From the NCBI GenBank assembly GCA_014764075.1, contig JACXUE010000037.1, forward strand, positions 1-24,606: 24,606 nucleotides of DNA, written 5' to 3'. A model generated the notes under the pieces. It was not told the DNA's origin. It was given only the letters and a program-made list of their open reading frames with translations, and did not search any database. Source of the stretch: Sulfuricurvum sp. GTDB taxonomy: Bacteria > Campylobacterota > Campylobacteria > Campylobacterales > Sulfurimonadaceae. A program made the translations under genes and the position numbers. How positions within the stretch are numbered: position 1 is the first letter of the stretch; every line of letters begins with the position of its first letter. Positions 15,228 to 23,185 of the stretch are shown one piece after another.

Positions 15228-17973
15228 ACTGTGGAACGTTGTGATGAAAAAGAAGAACATCTCTGCGTTAGTCGATTACGTCAATAAACACGGTGGTGTT
15301 GCGGTTACTGCCGGCTTCTTGGATGAACTTAAAAATCTTGGTTTCAAATACGCAACCAAATCAGGGGTATCGATCTCTATTGCCGATATCATAATCCCTG
15401 AAATGAAAGCTGGTTTGATCAGTACATCGAAAAATCGTGTTAAAGAGATTCAAAAACAGTTTGAAGCGGGTCTTTTGACGGAACAAGAGCGTTACAACAA
15501 AATCATCGACGTTTGGACCGATACCAACAATACAGTTGCGGGCGGGATGATGGAGTTGATCCAAAACGACAAAGAGGGATTTAATTCGATTTTTATGATG
15601 GCGGACTCAGGGGCGCGGGGTTCTGCAGCTCAAATTCGTCAGCTTGCCGGTATGCGTGGTTTGATGGCGAAACCGGACGGTTCGATTATCGAAACTCCGA
15701 TTATTTCGAACTTTAAAGAGGGTCTAAACGTACTTGAATACTTCATTTCTACCCACGGTGCTCGTAAAGGTCTCGCCGATACCGCTCTTAAAACGGCGAA
15801 TGCGGGTTACTTGACCCGTAAACTCGTTGATGTTGCGCAAAACGTGAAGATTGTCGAGCACGACTGTGGAACGCATGAGGGGATCGAACTTACTGACATC
15901 TCTGTCGGTAATGAATTGATCGAACCGTTGGAAGATCGTATTTACGGACGCGTATTGGCGGAAGACGCGATTGACCCGATTACCAATGAGATCCTCTACT
16001 CTGAGGGGACGCTAATTGATGAGATCAAAGCGTCCAAGATTGTAGAAGCCGGTATCAAATCGGTACATATCCGTACTCCGACAACGTGTAAATCAGAGGG
16101 GGGAATTTGTGCCCTTTGTTATGGATTGAACCTTGGAAGCGGCGGAATCGTCAAGCCGGGTGAAGCGGTCGGTATTATTGCCGCACAATCGATCGGGGAA
16201 CCGGGGACGCAGTTGACGCTCCGTACTTTCCACGTCGGAGGAACGGCGTCGAGTACACGTGAAGAGCGCCAAGTTATTGCTACCAAAGAGGGTTTCATCC
16301 GTTATTACAACATGAAAACCTACATCTCAAAAGAGGGTAAACAAATTGTTGCGAATCGCCGTAATGCGGCCGTATTGCTTGTTGAACCGAAGATTAAAGC
16401 GCCGTTTGCTGGGACCGTTGAGATCCAAACGATCCACGACGAGGTTATCGTCAGTGTTAAAGGTGAAAGCACCGTTCGTTACACCCTTCGCAAAAACGAA
16501 GTGGCAAAGCCGAACGAACTCGCTGGGGTTAGCGGTAAAATCGAAGGTAAATTTTACCTTCCGTATGAAAACGGCACTCCGGTAAAAGAGAATGAATCGA
16601 TCGTTGAGATGATCAAAGACGGATGGAACGTACCGAATCGTATCCCATACGCCTCTGAGATCCAAGTCAAAGACGGTGATCCGGTAACGCAAAAAATCTA
16701 TGCTAAAGAGAAAGGGACGGTAAAATACTACCTTCTTAAGGGGGATTATCTTGAGCGTCACCACGAGATTGCCAAAGGGTACAGTGTTGAAGAGAAAGGT
16801 CTTTTTGCGGTTGTTGCAGACAGTGAAGACCGCGAAGCGATTCGCCACTACATCGCTCGCGGTTCGGTGATTGAAATCAACGACAATGAGGCGGTTAAAG
16901 CTGATGCCTTGATCGCGAAACCGGCAAAAGAGGAGTCTATTGTCATTGCAGAATGGGATCCGTACTCGAATCCGATCATCTCTGAAACAGACGGTGTGGT
17001 AACGTTCGAAGACATCATACCAGGCGTCACCGCATCTGAGCAGTTCGATGAATTGACCGGAAAAACCCGTTTGATGATTAACGAATATGTTGCCCCTGAG
17101 TTCAAACCAGCAATCGTCCTTGCTGCGGCAGACGGCAATATCATCCGCTATGCGGTCGAGCCGAAAACGGCGATTTTTGCCCAAGACCGATCCGAAGTTA
17201 AAGTGGCTGATATCTTGGCACGTACCCCGAAAGCGCTCCAAAAATCACGCGATATTACTGGGGGTCTTCCACGGGTTTCAGAGCTTTTCGAAGCACGTAA
17301 ACCTAAAGAGGTTGCATTGATTGCCGAACTTGACGGTGTTGTCAGCTTCGGTAAGCCGCTTCGCGGAAAAGAGCGTATTTTGATCACCAGCGATAACGGT
17401 ATGGTTAAAGAGTATTTTGTTGACAAGGGCTTGACCGTTCTTGTCCATCCGGGTGAATTCGTTCATGCCGGTGAGCGTTTAACCGACGGCATCATCAGCT
17501 CACACGAAATTTTGAGAATTTTGGGTGTTAAAGCGTTGTATAACTATTTGGTAAGCGAAGTACAACAAGTTTACCGCCGTCAAGGGGTTAACATCGCCGA
17601 CAAACACATCGAAGTTATCTTTACTCAAATGTTACGTCAGATCAAAATTCTCCGTTCAGGGGACACGAAATTCATCGAGGGCGATGTTGTTTCAAAAACA
17701 CAATTCAAAGTCGAGAACGAAAAAATCCTTCGTCTCGGCGGAGAGCCTGCGATCGCCGAGCCATATCTTGTCGGTATTACCCGTGCAGCGGTTAGTGCTG
17801 ACTCGATCATTAGTGCCGCATCGTTCCAAGACACCACAAAGGTCTTGACCGAAGCGGCGGTTTCAGCGAAAATCGATGACTTGACCGATCTTAAAGAGAA
17901 CGTCATTATCGGTCGTACGATCCCAGTCGGTACCGGTATCTATAAAGACGAAAAAATGGTTTTTGGAGAGTAA
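15193..17973 (+). CDS. rpoC: RNA polymerase beta' subunit, C-terminal part (frame broken)
   Basis: This 926-residue frame holds the rest of beta', starting within the conserved QSILPEFVPVELWN block. It includes the trigger-loop and bridge-helix region (FMMADSGARGS, RQLAGMRGLMAKPDG), the second zinc site (CGTHEGIEL, then CKSEGGICALCYG), the GEAVGIIAAQSIGEPGTQLT block, and the C-terminal segment with ITGGLPRVSELFEAR. The frame begins at a TTG inside a T6 run with no well-spaced ribosome-binding site, so it is unlikely to be a true separate start. With the first fragment it totals about 1,463 residues, below the roughly 1,500 usual in the phylum, in agreement with an internal loss at the break. 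Confidence 0.9.
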   Translation: MQSILPEFVPVELWNVVMKKKNISALVDYVNKHGGVAVTAGFLDELKNLGFKYATKSGVSISIADIIIPEMKAGLISTSKNRVKEIQKQFEAGLLTEQERYNKIIDVWTDTNNTVAGGMMELIQNDKEGFNSIFMMADSGARGSAAQIRQLAGMRGLMAKPDGSIIETPIISNFKEGLNVLEYFISTHGARKGLADTALKTANAGYLTRKLVDVAQNVKIVEHDCGTHEGIELTDISVGNELIEPLEDRIYGRVLAEDAIDPITNEILYSEGTLIDEIKASKIVEAGIKSVHIRTPTTCKSEGGICALCYGLNLGSGGIVKPGEAVGIIAAQSIGEPGTQLTLRTFHVGGTASSTREERQVIATKEGFIRYYNMKTYISKEGKQIVANRRNAAVLLVEPKIKAPFAGTVEIQTIHDEVIVSVKGESTVRYTLRKNEVAKPNELAGVSGKIEGKFYLPYENGTPVKENESIVEMIKDGWNVPNRIPYASEIQVKDGDPVTQKIYAKEKGTVKYYLLKGDYLERHHEIAKGYSVEEKGLFAVVADSEDREAIRHYIARGSVIEINDNEAVKADALIAKPAKEESIVIAEWDPYSNPIISETDGVVTFEDIIPGVTASEQFDELTGKTRLMINEYVAPEFKPAIVLAAADGNIIRYAVEPKTAIFAQDRSEVKVADILARTPKALQKSRDITGGLPRVSELFEARKPKEVALIAELDGVVSFGKPLRGKERILITSDNGMVKEYFVDKGLTVLVHPGEFVHAGERLTDGIISSHEILRILGVKALYNYLVSEVQQVYRRQGVNIADKHIEVIFTQMLRQIKILRSGDTKFIEGDVVSKTQFKVENEKILRLGGEPAIAEPYLVGITRAAVSADSIISAASFQDTTKVLTEAAVSAKIDDLTDLKENVIIGRTIPVGTGIYKDEKMVFGE

Positions 17974-17988
17974 GGGCACCTTTTCTCC

Positions 17989-18010
17989 ACTTCCCGTGTT
18001 TTTGGGAAGT
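17989..18010 (+). terminator. Hairpin after rpoC
   Basis: ACTTCCC and GGGAAGT form a perfect 7-base-pair stem with an 8-base T-rich loop, 16 bases after the rpoC stop. A T-tract does not follow, so it is a weak terminator or a 3'-end stabilizer before rpsL. The remaining 130 bases to rpsL hold no gene I can support. Confidence 0.45.
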
Positions 18011-18146
18011 AACCTCTCCTCTCTTATAGCTTCCTTAAAATAAGCTCAAATTAATCAAAAATTGGATAACATTGCGCGTTTATTAGTCCCTCGCTTCATG
18101 AGCGGATTAACTATTCTACTGGAACAAATTCAACAAAGGAGATTGT

Positions 18147-18527
18147 GTGCCAACAATCAACCAACTTATTCGTAAAGAGCGACAAGCGGTAGTGAAAAAA
18201 TCAAAATCACCCGCTTTGGTGTCATGCCCACAACGTCGTGGTGTATGTACTCGTGTATATACTACAACCCCTAAAAAACCTAACTCCGCGCTTCGTAAAG
18301 TAGCTAAAGTTCGTTTGACTTCTGGGTTTGAAGTAATTAGTTATATCGGTGGGGAAGGTCACAACTTGCAAGAACACTCTATCGTTCTTGTTCGTGGCGG
18401 TCGTGTAAAGGACTTACCGGGGGTTAAATATCATATTGTACGTGGTGCATTGGATACTGCGGGTGTTAAAGACCGTAAAGTATCTCGTTCTAAATATGGA
18501 ACGAAAAAAGCTAAGGCTAAAAAATAA
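18147..18527 (+). CDS. rpsL: Ribosomal protein S12
   Basis: S12 is the decoding-centre protein of the 30S subunit. It starts at GTG (PTINQLIRKER follows) with AAAGGAG 5 bases upstream; no better ATG exists. The two streptomycin-related loops have wild-type form: TPKKPNSALRK and GGRVKDLPGVKYH, with the usual lysines. The 126-residue length is normal. It starts the str-type group rpsL-rpsG-fusA, here placed directly after rpoC. Confidence 0.97.
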   Translation: MPTINQLIRKERQAVVKKSKSPALVSCPQRRGVCTRVYTTTPKKPNSALRKVAKVRLTSGFEVISYIGGEGHNLQEHSIVLVRGGRVKDLPGVKYHIVRGALDTAGVKDRKVSRSKYGTKKAKAKK

Positions 18528-18547
18528 TCAATTAGTCTGACAAGAAT

Positions 18548-18569
18548 CGGTTGTTGATGACCGTTTTTT
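18548..18569 (+). terminator. Possible weak intrinsic terminator/attenuator between rpsL and rpsG
   Basis: CGGTT and GACCG form a short stem (one G-T pair) around GTTGAT and are followed at once by six Ts. The geometry is that of an intrinsic terminator, but the stem is short, so partial termination is more likely. Confidence 0.35.
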
Positions 18570-18600
18570 GAGTAAATGAAATAACATTGAAGGAAACATT

Positions 18601-19068
18601 ATGAGAAGAAGAAAAGCGCCCGTTCGCGAAATTATGCCCGACCCAGTTCATGGTTCAAAAGTATTGACGAAATTCATCAATAAAATCATGTGGGACGGTA
18701 AAAAAAGTACTGCTGAGAAGATCATGTACAGTGCATTGGATATCATAGGTTCACGCGGTGAAAAAACAGGTATCGAAGTATTCAACGCTGCGATTGAGAA
18801 CATCAAACCAGTAATCGAAGTAAAAAGCCGCCGTGTGGGTGGAGCGACCTACCAAGTTCCAGTAGAAGTTCGTCCTGTACGCCAACTTTCTCTTGCTATC
18901 CGCTGGTTAACCGATGCGGCACGCAAACGTAACGAGCGCACTATGGCAGAGCGTTTGGCAAATGAATTATCAGATGCCGCAAACGACAAAGGTTCAGCGT
19001 TCAAAAAGAAAGAAGATACTTACAAAATGGCTGAAGCGAATAAAGCGTTCGCTCACTACCGCTGGTAA
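18601..19068 (+). CDS. rpsG: Ribosomal protein S7
   Basis: S7 organizes the head of the 30S subunit and contacts E-site tRNA. The 155-residue product is full length, beginning MRRRKAPVREIMPDP. It contains the signature DPVHGSKVLTKFINKIMWDGKK, seen as its shorter blocks HGSKVLTKFIN and MWDGKK, then KSRRVGGATYQVPVEVRP, and ends in AFAHYRW. AAGGAAA precedes the ATG. It lies between rpsL and fusA as in most bacteria. Confidence 0.97.
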   Translation: MRRRKAPVREIMPDPVHGSKVLTKFINKIMWDGKKSTAEKIMYSALDIIGSRGEKTGIEVFNAAIENIKPVIEVKSRRVGGATYQVPVEVRPVRQLSLAIRWLTDAARKRNERTMAERLANELSDAANDKGSAFKKKEDTYKMAEANKAFAHYRW

Positions 19069-19084
19069 GATATTCCGTAATCTG

Positions 19085-19108
19085 ATGATAACCCAAATGG
19101 GTTATCAT
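19085..19108 (+). other. Perfect 10-bp hairpin between rpsG and fusA
   Basis: ATGATAACCC-AAAT-GGGTTATCAT is a perfect inverted repeat with a 4-base loop, 17 bases after the rpsG stop and 41 before fusA. No T-run follows. It may adjust the rpsG/fusA expression ratio as an mRNA stability or partial termination element. Confidence 0.5.
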
Positions 19109-19149
19109 TCCCCAATATTCCACTATAAACTCTATTAAGGGCTATTATC

Positions 19150-21234
19150 ATGGCAAGATCCCATAAACTTGAAGACGTAAGAAATATCGGTATCGCCGCT
19201 CACATCGACGCGGGTAAAACGACGACAACGGAGCGTATTTTGTTCTACACCGGTGTATCACACAAAATCGGTGAGGTTCACGAAGGTGCGGCTACTATGG
19301 ACTGGATGGAGCAAGAACAAGAGCGGGGTATCACCATTACCTCTGCGGCGACGACGTGTGAATGGCGTAAAAAACAAATCAACATCATCGACACTCCGGG
19401 TCACGTTGACTTTACCATTGAAGTTGAGCGTTCTATGCGTGTACTTGACGGTGCCGTTGCGGTATTCTGTGCGGTAGGCGGGGTTCAACCGCAATCGGAA
19501 ACCGTATGGCGTCAAGCGAACCGTTACGGGGTTCCTCGTATGGTTTTCGTCAACAAAATGGACCGTATTGGTGCCGATTTCTATAACGTAGAAGAACAAA
19601 TTCGTAACCGTTTGAAAGCGAATCCGGTACCTATTCAATTGCCGATCGGTGCAGAAGATCAATTTAAAGGGGTTATTGACCTCGTTAAAATGAAAGCGAT
19701 CGTTTGGGACGATGATGCTGCGATGGGTTCACATTATCGCGAGGAAGAGATTCCGGCCGACTTGATGGACAAAGCCGAAGAGTATCGTGCAAAATTGGTT
19801 GAATCGGCTGCCGAGGGCGCTGAAGATTTGATGGAAAAATACTTCGAAGAGGGTGATCTCTCTAACGAAGAGATTATGCGCGGTATCAAAGCGGGCTGTT
19901 TGAAAATGGAAATCATCCCGATGACATGTGGAACGGCGTTTAAAAACAAAGGGGTACAGACTCTACTTGACGCGGTTGTCGATTATCTTCCATCTCCACT
20001 TGAAGTAGCACAAATCCGTGGCACTAGAGAAGAAGACGAAGAAGCGGAAGTTATCGTGAACTCAACGGATGATGAGCCGTTTGCAGGTTTGGCATTCAAA
20101 ATTATGACCGACCCGTTCGTAGGACAATTGACATTCGTACGTATGTACCGTGGCGTTCTTGAGTCAGGCACGTACGCGATCAACACTACCAAAGGGAAAA
20201 AAGAGCGTATCGGTCGTCTTTTGAAAATGCACGCGAATAAACGTGAAGAGATTAAAGCCCTTTACGCAGGGGAAATCGGTGCGGTCGTAGGGTTGAAAGA
20301 CACCACTACCGGTGATACTCTTTGTGATGAAAAAGATCGTGTAATCCTTGAGCGTATGCACTTCCCTGAGCCGGTTATCTCGGTTGCGGTTGAGCCAAAA
20401 ACGAAAGCAGACCAAGAAAAAATGGGTATCGCTCTAGGCAAACTCGCTGCGGAAGACCCATCGTTCCGGGTGCACACTGACGAAGAGACGGGACAAACAA
20501 TCATCTCTGGTATGGGTGAGCTTCACCTTGAGATTCTTGTCGACCGTATGTTCCGCGAATTTAAAGTTGAAGCGGAAGTGGGAGCTCCACAAGTTGCGTA
20601 CCGTGAAGCGATTCGTAACGAAGTAAGCCAAGAATATAAATACGCGAAACAATCAGGTGGGCGTGGACAGTTCGGTCATGTCTACCTTCGCGTCAAGCCG
20701 AGTGAGCCAGGTTCGGGATTTATTTTTCACAACGAAATCAAAGGTGGGGTTATTCCAAAAGAGTATATTCCGGCGGTTGAAAAAGGGTGTCAAGAAGCGA
20801 TGCAAAAAGGTGTTCTTGCCGGTTATCCGATCGAGGATATCGAAGTTGCATTGTATGATGGTTCTTACCATGAGGTCGACTCCTCCGAGATGGCATTTAA
20901 ACTCGCTGCATCTATGGGATTCAAAGAGGCTGCGCGTAAAGCAAATCCATGTATCCTTGAGCCGATGATGAAAGTCGAGGTTGAAGTTCCTGAAAACTAC
21001 ATGGGTGACGTTATTGGTGACCTTAATCGCCGTCGCGGACAAGTTAACAACATGGGTGACCGTTCAGGTAACAAAATTGTTGACGCCTTCGTACCGCTCT
21101 CTGAAATGTTCGGTTACTCAACCGATCTTCGTTCCGCAACACAAGGACGTGCGAGTTACTCTATGGAATTCGATCACTACGAAGAGGTTCCGCGTAACGT
21201 TGCCGATGAGATCATTAAAAAGCGTAACAGCTAA
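19150..21234 (+). CDS. fusA: Elongation factor G
   Basis: EF-G is the GTPase that drives translocation and, with RRF, ribosome recycling. The 694-residue product shows the P-loop AHIDAGKT (17-24), the switch block ERGITITSAATTC, DTPGHVDF (G3), NKMDR (G4), and domains II-V, including GRGQFGHV in domain IV and the C-terminal YSTDLRSATQGRASYSMEF. A weak AAGG precedes the ATG. It is the last gene of the cluster and is followed by a hairpin. Confidence 0.98.
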   Translation: MARSHKLEDVRNIGIAAHIDAGKTTTTERILFYTGVSHKIGEVHEGAATMDWMEQEQERGITITSAATTCEWRKKQINIIDTPGHVDFTIEVERSMRVLDGAVAVFCAVGGVQPQSETVWRQANRYGVPRMVFVNKMDRIGADFYNVEEQIRNRLKANPVPIQLPIGAEDQFKGVIDLVKMKAIVWDDDAAMGSHYREEEIPADLMDKAEEYRAKLVESAAEGAEDLMEKYFEEGDLSNEEIMRGIKAGCLKMEIIPMTCGTAFKNKGVQTLLDAVVDYLPSPLEVAQIRGTREEDEEAEVIVNSTDDEPFAGLAFKIMTDPFVGQLTFVRMYRGVLESGTYAINTTKGKKERIGRLLKMHANKREEIKALYAGEIGAVVGLKDTTTGDTLCDEKDRVILERMHFPEPVISVAVEPKTKADQEKMGIALGKLAAEDPSFRVHTDEETGQTIISGMGELHLEILVDRMFREFKVEAEVGAPQVAYREAIRNEVSQEYKYAKQSGGRGQFGHVYLRVKPSEPGSGFIFHNEIKGGVIPKEYIPAVEKGCQEAMQKGVLAGYPIEDIEVALYDGSYHEVDSSEMAFKLAASMGFKEAARKANPCILEPMMKVEVEVPENYMGDVIGDLNRRRGQVNNMGDRSGNKIVDAFVPLSEMFGYSTDLRSATQGRASYSMEFDHYEEVPRNVADEIIKKRNS

Positions 21235-21252
21235 GAGATTTCCTCGCTCTTC

Positions 21253-21268
21253 TCTCCCTTTTGGGAGA
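21253..21268. terminator. Hairpin between convergent fusA and the FAH-family gene
   Basis: TCTCCC-TTTT-GGGAGA is a 6-base-pair stem in the 51-base gap between converging genes. It could serve either strand. A strong T-tract is missing on both sides, so efficiency is uncertain. Confidence 0.45.
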
Positions 21269-21285
21269 ACTCTTATCTCATATAC

Positions 21286-21894
21286 TCATTTGACAATCCA
21301 TTGACTCTCAAGCAATAACTCATCCTCACTGTAAATTCGTCCGACAAACTCATCTCCGATACAGTAGGTATTTACTCCCTTAGGCGTACCGCTCATAATG
21401 ATATCCCCATCTTCCAAACTCATAAAGGTTTTAATCTCCTCTAACATTTCGAGTGGCTTATAAATCATTAACTCATACGTCGCTTGTTGGGTCAATAGGT
21501 CATTAATATGCAGTGTCATCCGTAACGATTCTAATGGTACAGTAAGAGGGATAAAATTGCTCAATACCGCAGATCCGTCAAACCCTTTGGCACGCTCCCA
21601 CGGAAGACCTTTTACCTTGAGACGGTTTTGGATTTCCGCTTTGGTGAGATCAAGCCCAAATCCGACTCCGGCAATCTTTCCATCCATTATTACAAAACAG
21701 ATCTCCCCCTCAAAACGGGTATCGGGAGAGAAAAAACGGAGGGTATCCGTTAGTGCCGAGTTGGGTTTGTTGAACACCACCATAGACGAGGGGAACTCGT
21801 TGCCCAACTCATGGATGTGTTCGACATAGTTGCGTCCGATACAGACGATTTTGGAGGGGGTAATAGGGGTGTTGTTAAAGAGGAGTGTATTCAT
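21286..21894 (-). CDS. Fumarylacetoacetate hydrolase family protein (202 aa)
   Basis: This is a cytoplasmic metal-dependent enzyme of the FAH fold. Related short proteins (YcgM/FAHD1 type) act as acylpyruvate hydrolases or oxaloacetate decarboxylases; the substrate here is not known. Family motifs in order are KIVCIGRNYVEHIHELGNE (15-33), VVFNKPNSAL, the metal ligands E62 and E64 in RFEGEICF, GLPWERAKGFDGSAV, and GDIIMSGTPKGV near 163-174. The length is normal for the small subgroup. No strong ribosome-binding site is visible before its ATG; TATGAT about 30-35 bases upstream on this strand may be a -10 box. Confidence 0.88.
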   Translation of the reverse strand: MNTLLFNNTPITPSKIVCIGRNYVEHIHELGNEFPSSMVVFNKPNSALTDTLRFFSPDTRFEGEICFVIMDGKIAGVGFGLDLTKAEIQNRLKVKGLPWERAKGFDGSAVLSNFIPLTVPLESLRMTLHINDLLTQQATYELMIYKPLEMLEEIKTFMSLEDGDIIMSGTPKGVNTYCIGDEFVGRIYSEDELLLESQWIVK

Positions 21895-21977
21895 ATTCGG
21901 TTAACTTATTAGAAAAAAATTTTTAGTATCATATCTAAAATTCGCAGGTGATTCCAAAGAGTTCATCAAGGGGATGG

Positions 21978-22091
21978 ATGAAAATAGAATACGCTATTTT
22001 CGCGTTTATCCTCCTCCGTTTCATCGGAGTATTGATTGCTGAGAACAAAGAGATGAGAGGGATTATCTCTCGAATGGTGAGTGGGGAGTAG
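21978..22091 (+). CDS. Possible 37-aa single-helix membrane peptide
   Basis: Between two minus-strand genes, a plus-strand ATG at 21978 has AAGGGG 4-5 bases upstream and reads MKIEYAIFAFILLRFIGVLI followed by a charged, amphipathic tail ending SGE. The hydrophobic stretch (about residues 5-21) could span or lie in the membrane. The frame overlaps the 3' end of bpt tail to tail by 29 bases. An AT-rich stretch with TATCAT at about 21929-21934 could act as promoter. I do not recognise a family. A short frame like this may occur by chance. Confidence 0.3.
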   Translation: MKIEYAIFAFILLRFIGVLIAENKEMRGIISRMVSGE

Positions 22092-22806
22092 TGTTTTGCC
22101 AAAGGGGAAGATGATCCTCTTCGGGTCGACCCTGAAGTGTCAATGAGGGGGTGTAGCTCTTTTTGTACTCCAAACTTTGGCACCCCTGTACATAATATCC
22201 CAAATAGATCCATTTGAGATTTAGTCTTTGGGCAAATTCGATCTCCTGTAATAGAGTGTACCGTCCCAAAGAGTAGGAAGCGTATTGGGGATCATAATAA
22301 CAATAAAGAGAGCTAATTCCCTCCTCTAAAATATCGATCAAATCAACCGCTATCAGCTTGTCTTGGTCAAAATAGAGCACTTCAAACCCAAAATCTCCAT
22401 GCCCTTGAACGAAAGAGGCGTAATAGTTTTTGGGATCGGATTTTGGGGCGTCCCAATCGCGCGTGTGGTGTTTGAATCGGTGGTAGCGTTCAAAAAGGGT
22501 TAGATGATCGTGTGTCATGGTCGGGTGGCGGATAACCGAGGTGAGGGAGCTGTTTTTGCGGAGGACGCGGCGATCCGATTTGCTGAAGCGGTAGTTGGCA
22601 ACATCGATTTTAAGACTTTCGCAGGCGTGGCAATCGGGGCAGATGGGGCGAAAGTACATCACTCCAAAACGTCTCCATCCTCGCAGAATCAGTGCTTCAC
22701 ACTGCTTTTTGGTGCACTCTTGGATGATTTTGTAGTGGATACTTTGGTTATTACCGCTGATGTAACTGCACGGTTCATGCAGAGCGCACTCTTTGATCAC
22801 ATTCAT
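22063..22806 (-). CDS. bpt: Aminoacyl-tRNA--protein transferase (Bpt/ATE family)
   Basis: This enzyme transfers an amino acid (Leu in the characterized Vibrio Bpt) from tRNA to proteins with N-terminal Asp or Glu, marking them for ClpS/ClpAP degradation. The 247-residue product has the ATE N-domain with C13 (EPCSY), the RRFG block, the cysteine group C56/C59/C62 in RPICPDCHACESLKID, and the GNAT-like C-domain with NYYASFV, FGFEVLYF, AVDLIDIL, SLYCYYDPQYASYSLG and KWIYLGYYV. The conserved family end (YTP..LQGRPEED) is present, so the gene is complete. No good Shine-Dalgarno sequence precedes the ATG. Confidence 0.93.
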   Translation of the reverse strand: MNVIKECALHEPCSYISGNNQSIHYKIIQECTKKQCEALILRGWRRFGVMYFRPICPDCHACESLKIDVANYRFSKSDRRVLRKNSSLTSVIRHPTMTHDHLTLFERYHRFKHHTRDWDAPKSDPKNYYASFVQGHGDFGFEVLYFDQDKLIAVDLIDILEEGISSLYCYYDPQYASYSLGRYTLLQEIEFAQRLNLKWIYLGYYVQGCQSLEYKKSYTPSLTLQGRPEEDHLPLWQNTTPHSPFER

Positions 22807-22863
22807 AAGGGAGATTTTTCCATAAATTCCGTAAAATCATCCTGTAACGCTTAAAGGAATGGA

Positions 22864-23181
22864 ATGAAAGAGTGGATTGTTAAGCATCAGCGTAAACTAT
22901 CACTAGGGTTTGGGGTAGTCCTTATCCTCATTGCATTGGGGGAGCTTTTTTGGGATAACACCTCGGTGAGTGGTGAGAAAACGGAGATTCAAACGAACAA
23001 TAATGGCGATGTTAGGGTGATAGGGAGCAGCAGTTCAGCTCCCTCCTCCTCCGCTGAAAGTCCGTTTATGAAAGCGTATCGAGAAAAACAGGCGGAACAT
23101 TTGCGCTATACGCTGATTGCTACGATCATTTCGGGGATCGGTTTTTTGATCTACGGAATGATTACAAAAAAGAGAAAGTAA
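22864..23181 (+). CDS. Small two-helix membrane protein of unknown function (105 aa)
   Basis: I do not recognise a named family. The sequence has a basic N-terminus (MKEWIVKHQRK), a first hydrophobic helix at about 12-29, a hydrophilic loop of about 50 residues with a serine-rich stretch (GSSSSAPSSSAESP), then a second helix at about 83-98 and a basic end (TKKRK). Positive charges at both ends suggest that both termini are cytoplasmic and the Ser-rich loop is periplasmic. AAAGGAATGG overlaps the start region and supplies the ribosome-binding site. It is divergent from bpt and converges with prfB, with 4 bases between stop codons. Confidence 0.7.
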   Translation: MKEWIVKHQRKLSLGFGVVLILIALGELFWDNTSVSGEKTEIQTNNNGDVRVIGSSSSAPSSSAESPFMKAYREKQAEHLRYTLIATIISGIGFLIYGMITKKRK

Positions 23182-23185
23182 ATGG

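Noticed and set aside
15180..15230. Programmed +1 ribosomal frameshift at CTCTTTTTTGC in rpoC
   Set aside because: A shift could join the two frames, but it would still leave about 40 conserved residues missing, so a deletion explains both facts more simply.
16327..17241. 304-codon open frame antisense to rpoC
   Set aside because: It is long but lies wholly opposite a conserved coding region, has no recognisable domain and is explained by codon bias of rpoC.
15193..17973. Natural cyanobacterial-type rpoC1/rpoC2 split
   Set aside because: The second frame has no proper ribosome-binding site or spacer and starts inside a conserved block, and no close relative is known to me with such a split.
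21935..22213. 92-codon minus-strand frame
   Set aside because: Most of it overlaps the conserved end of bpt in a different phase, and it has no ribosome-binding site or recognisable motif.
22504..22854. 116-codon plus-strand frame
   Set aside because: It is antisense to the conserved N-terminal half of bpt and has no independent support.
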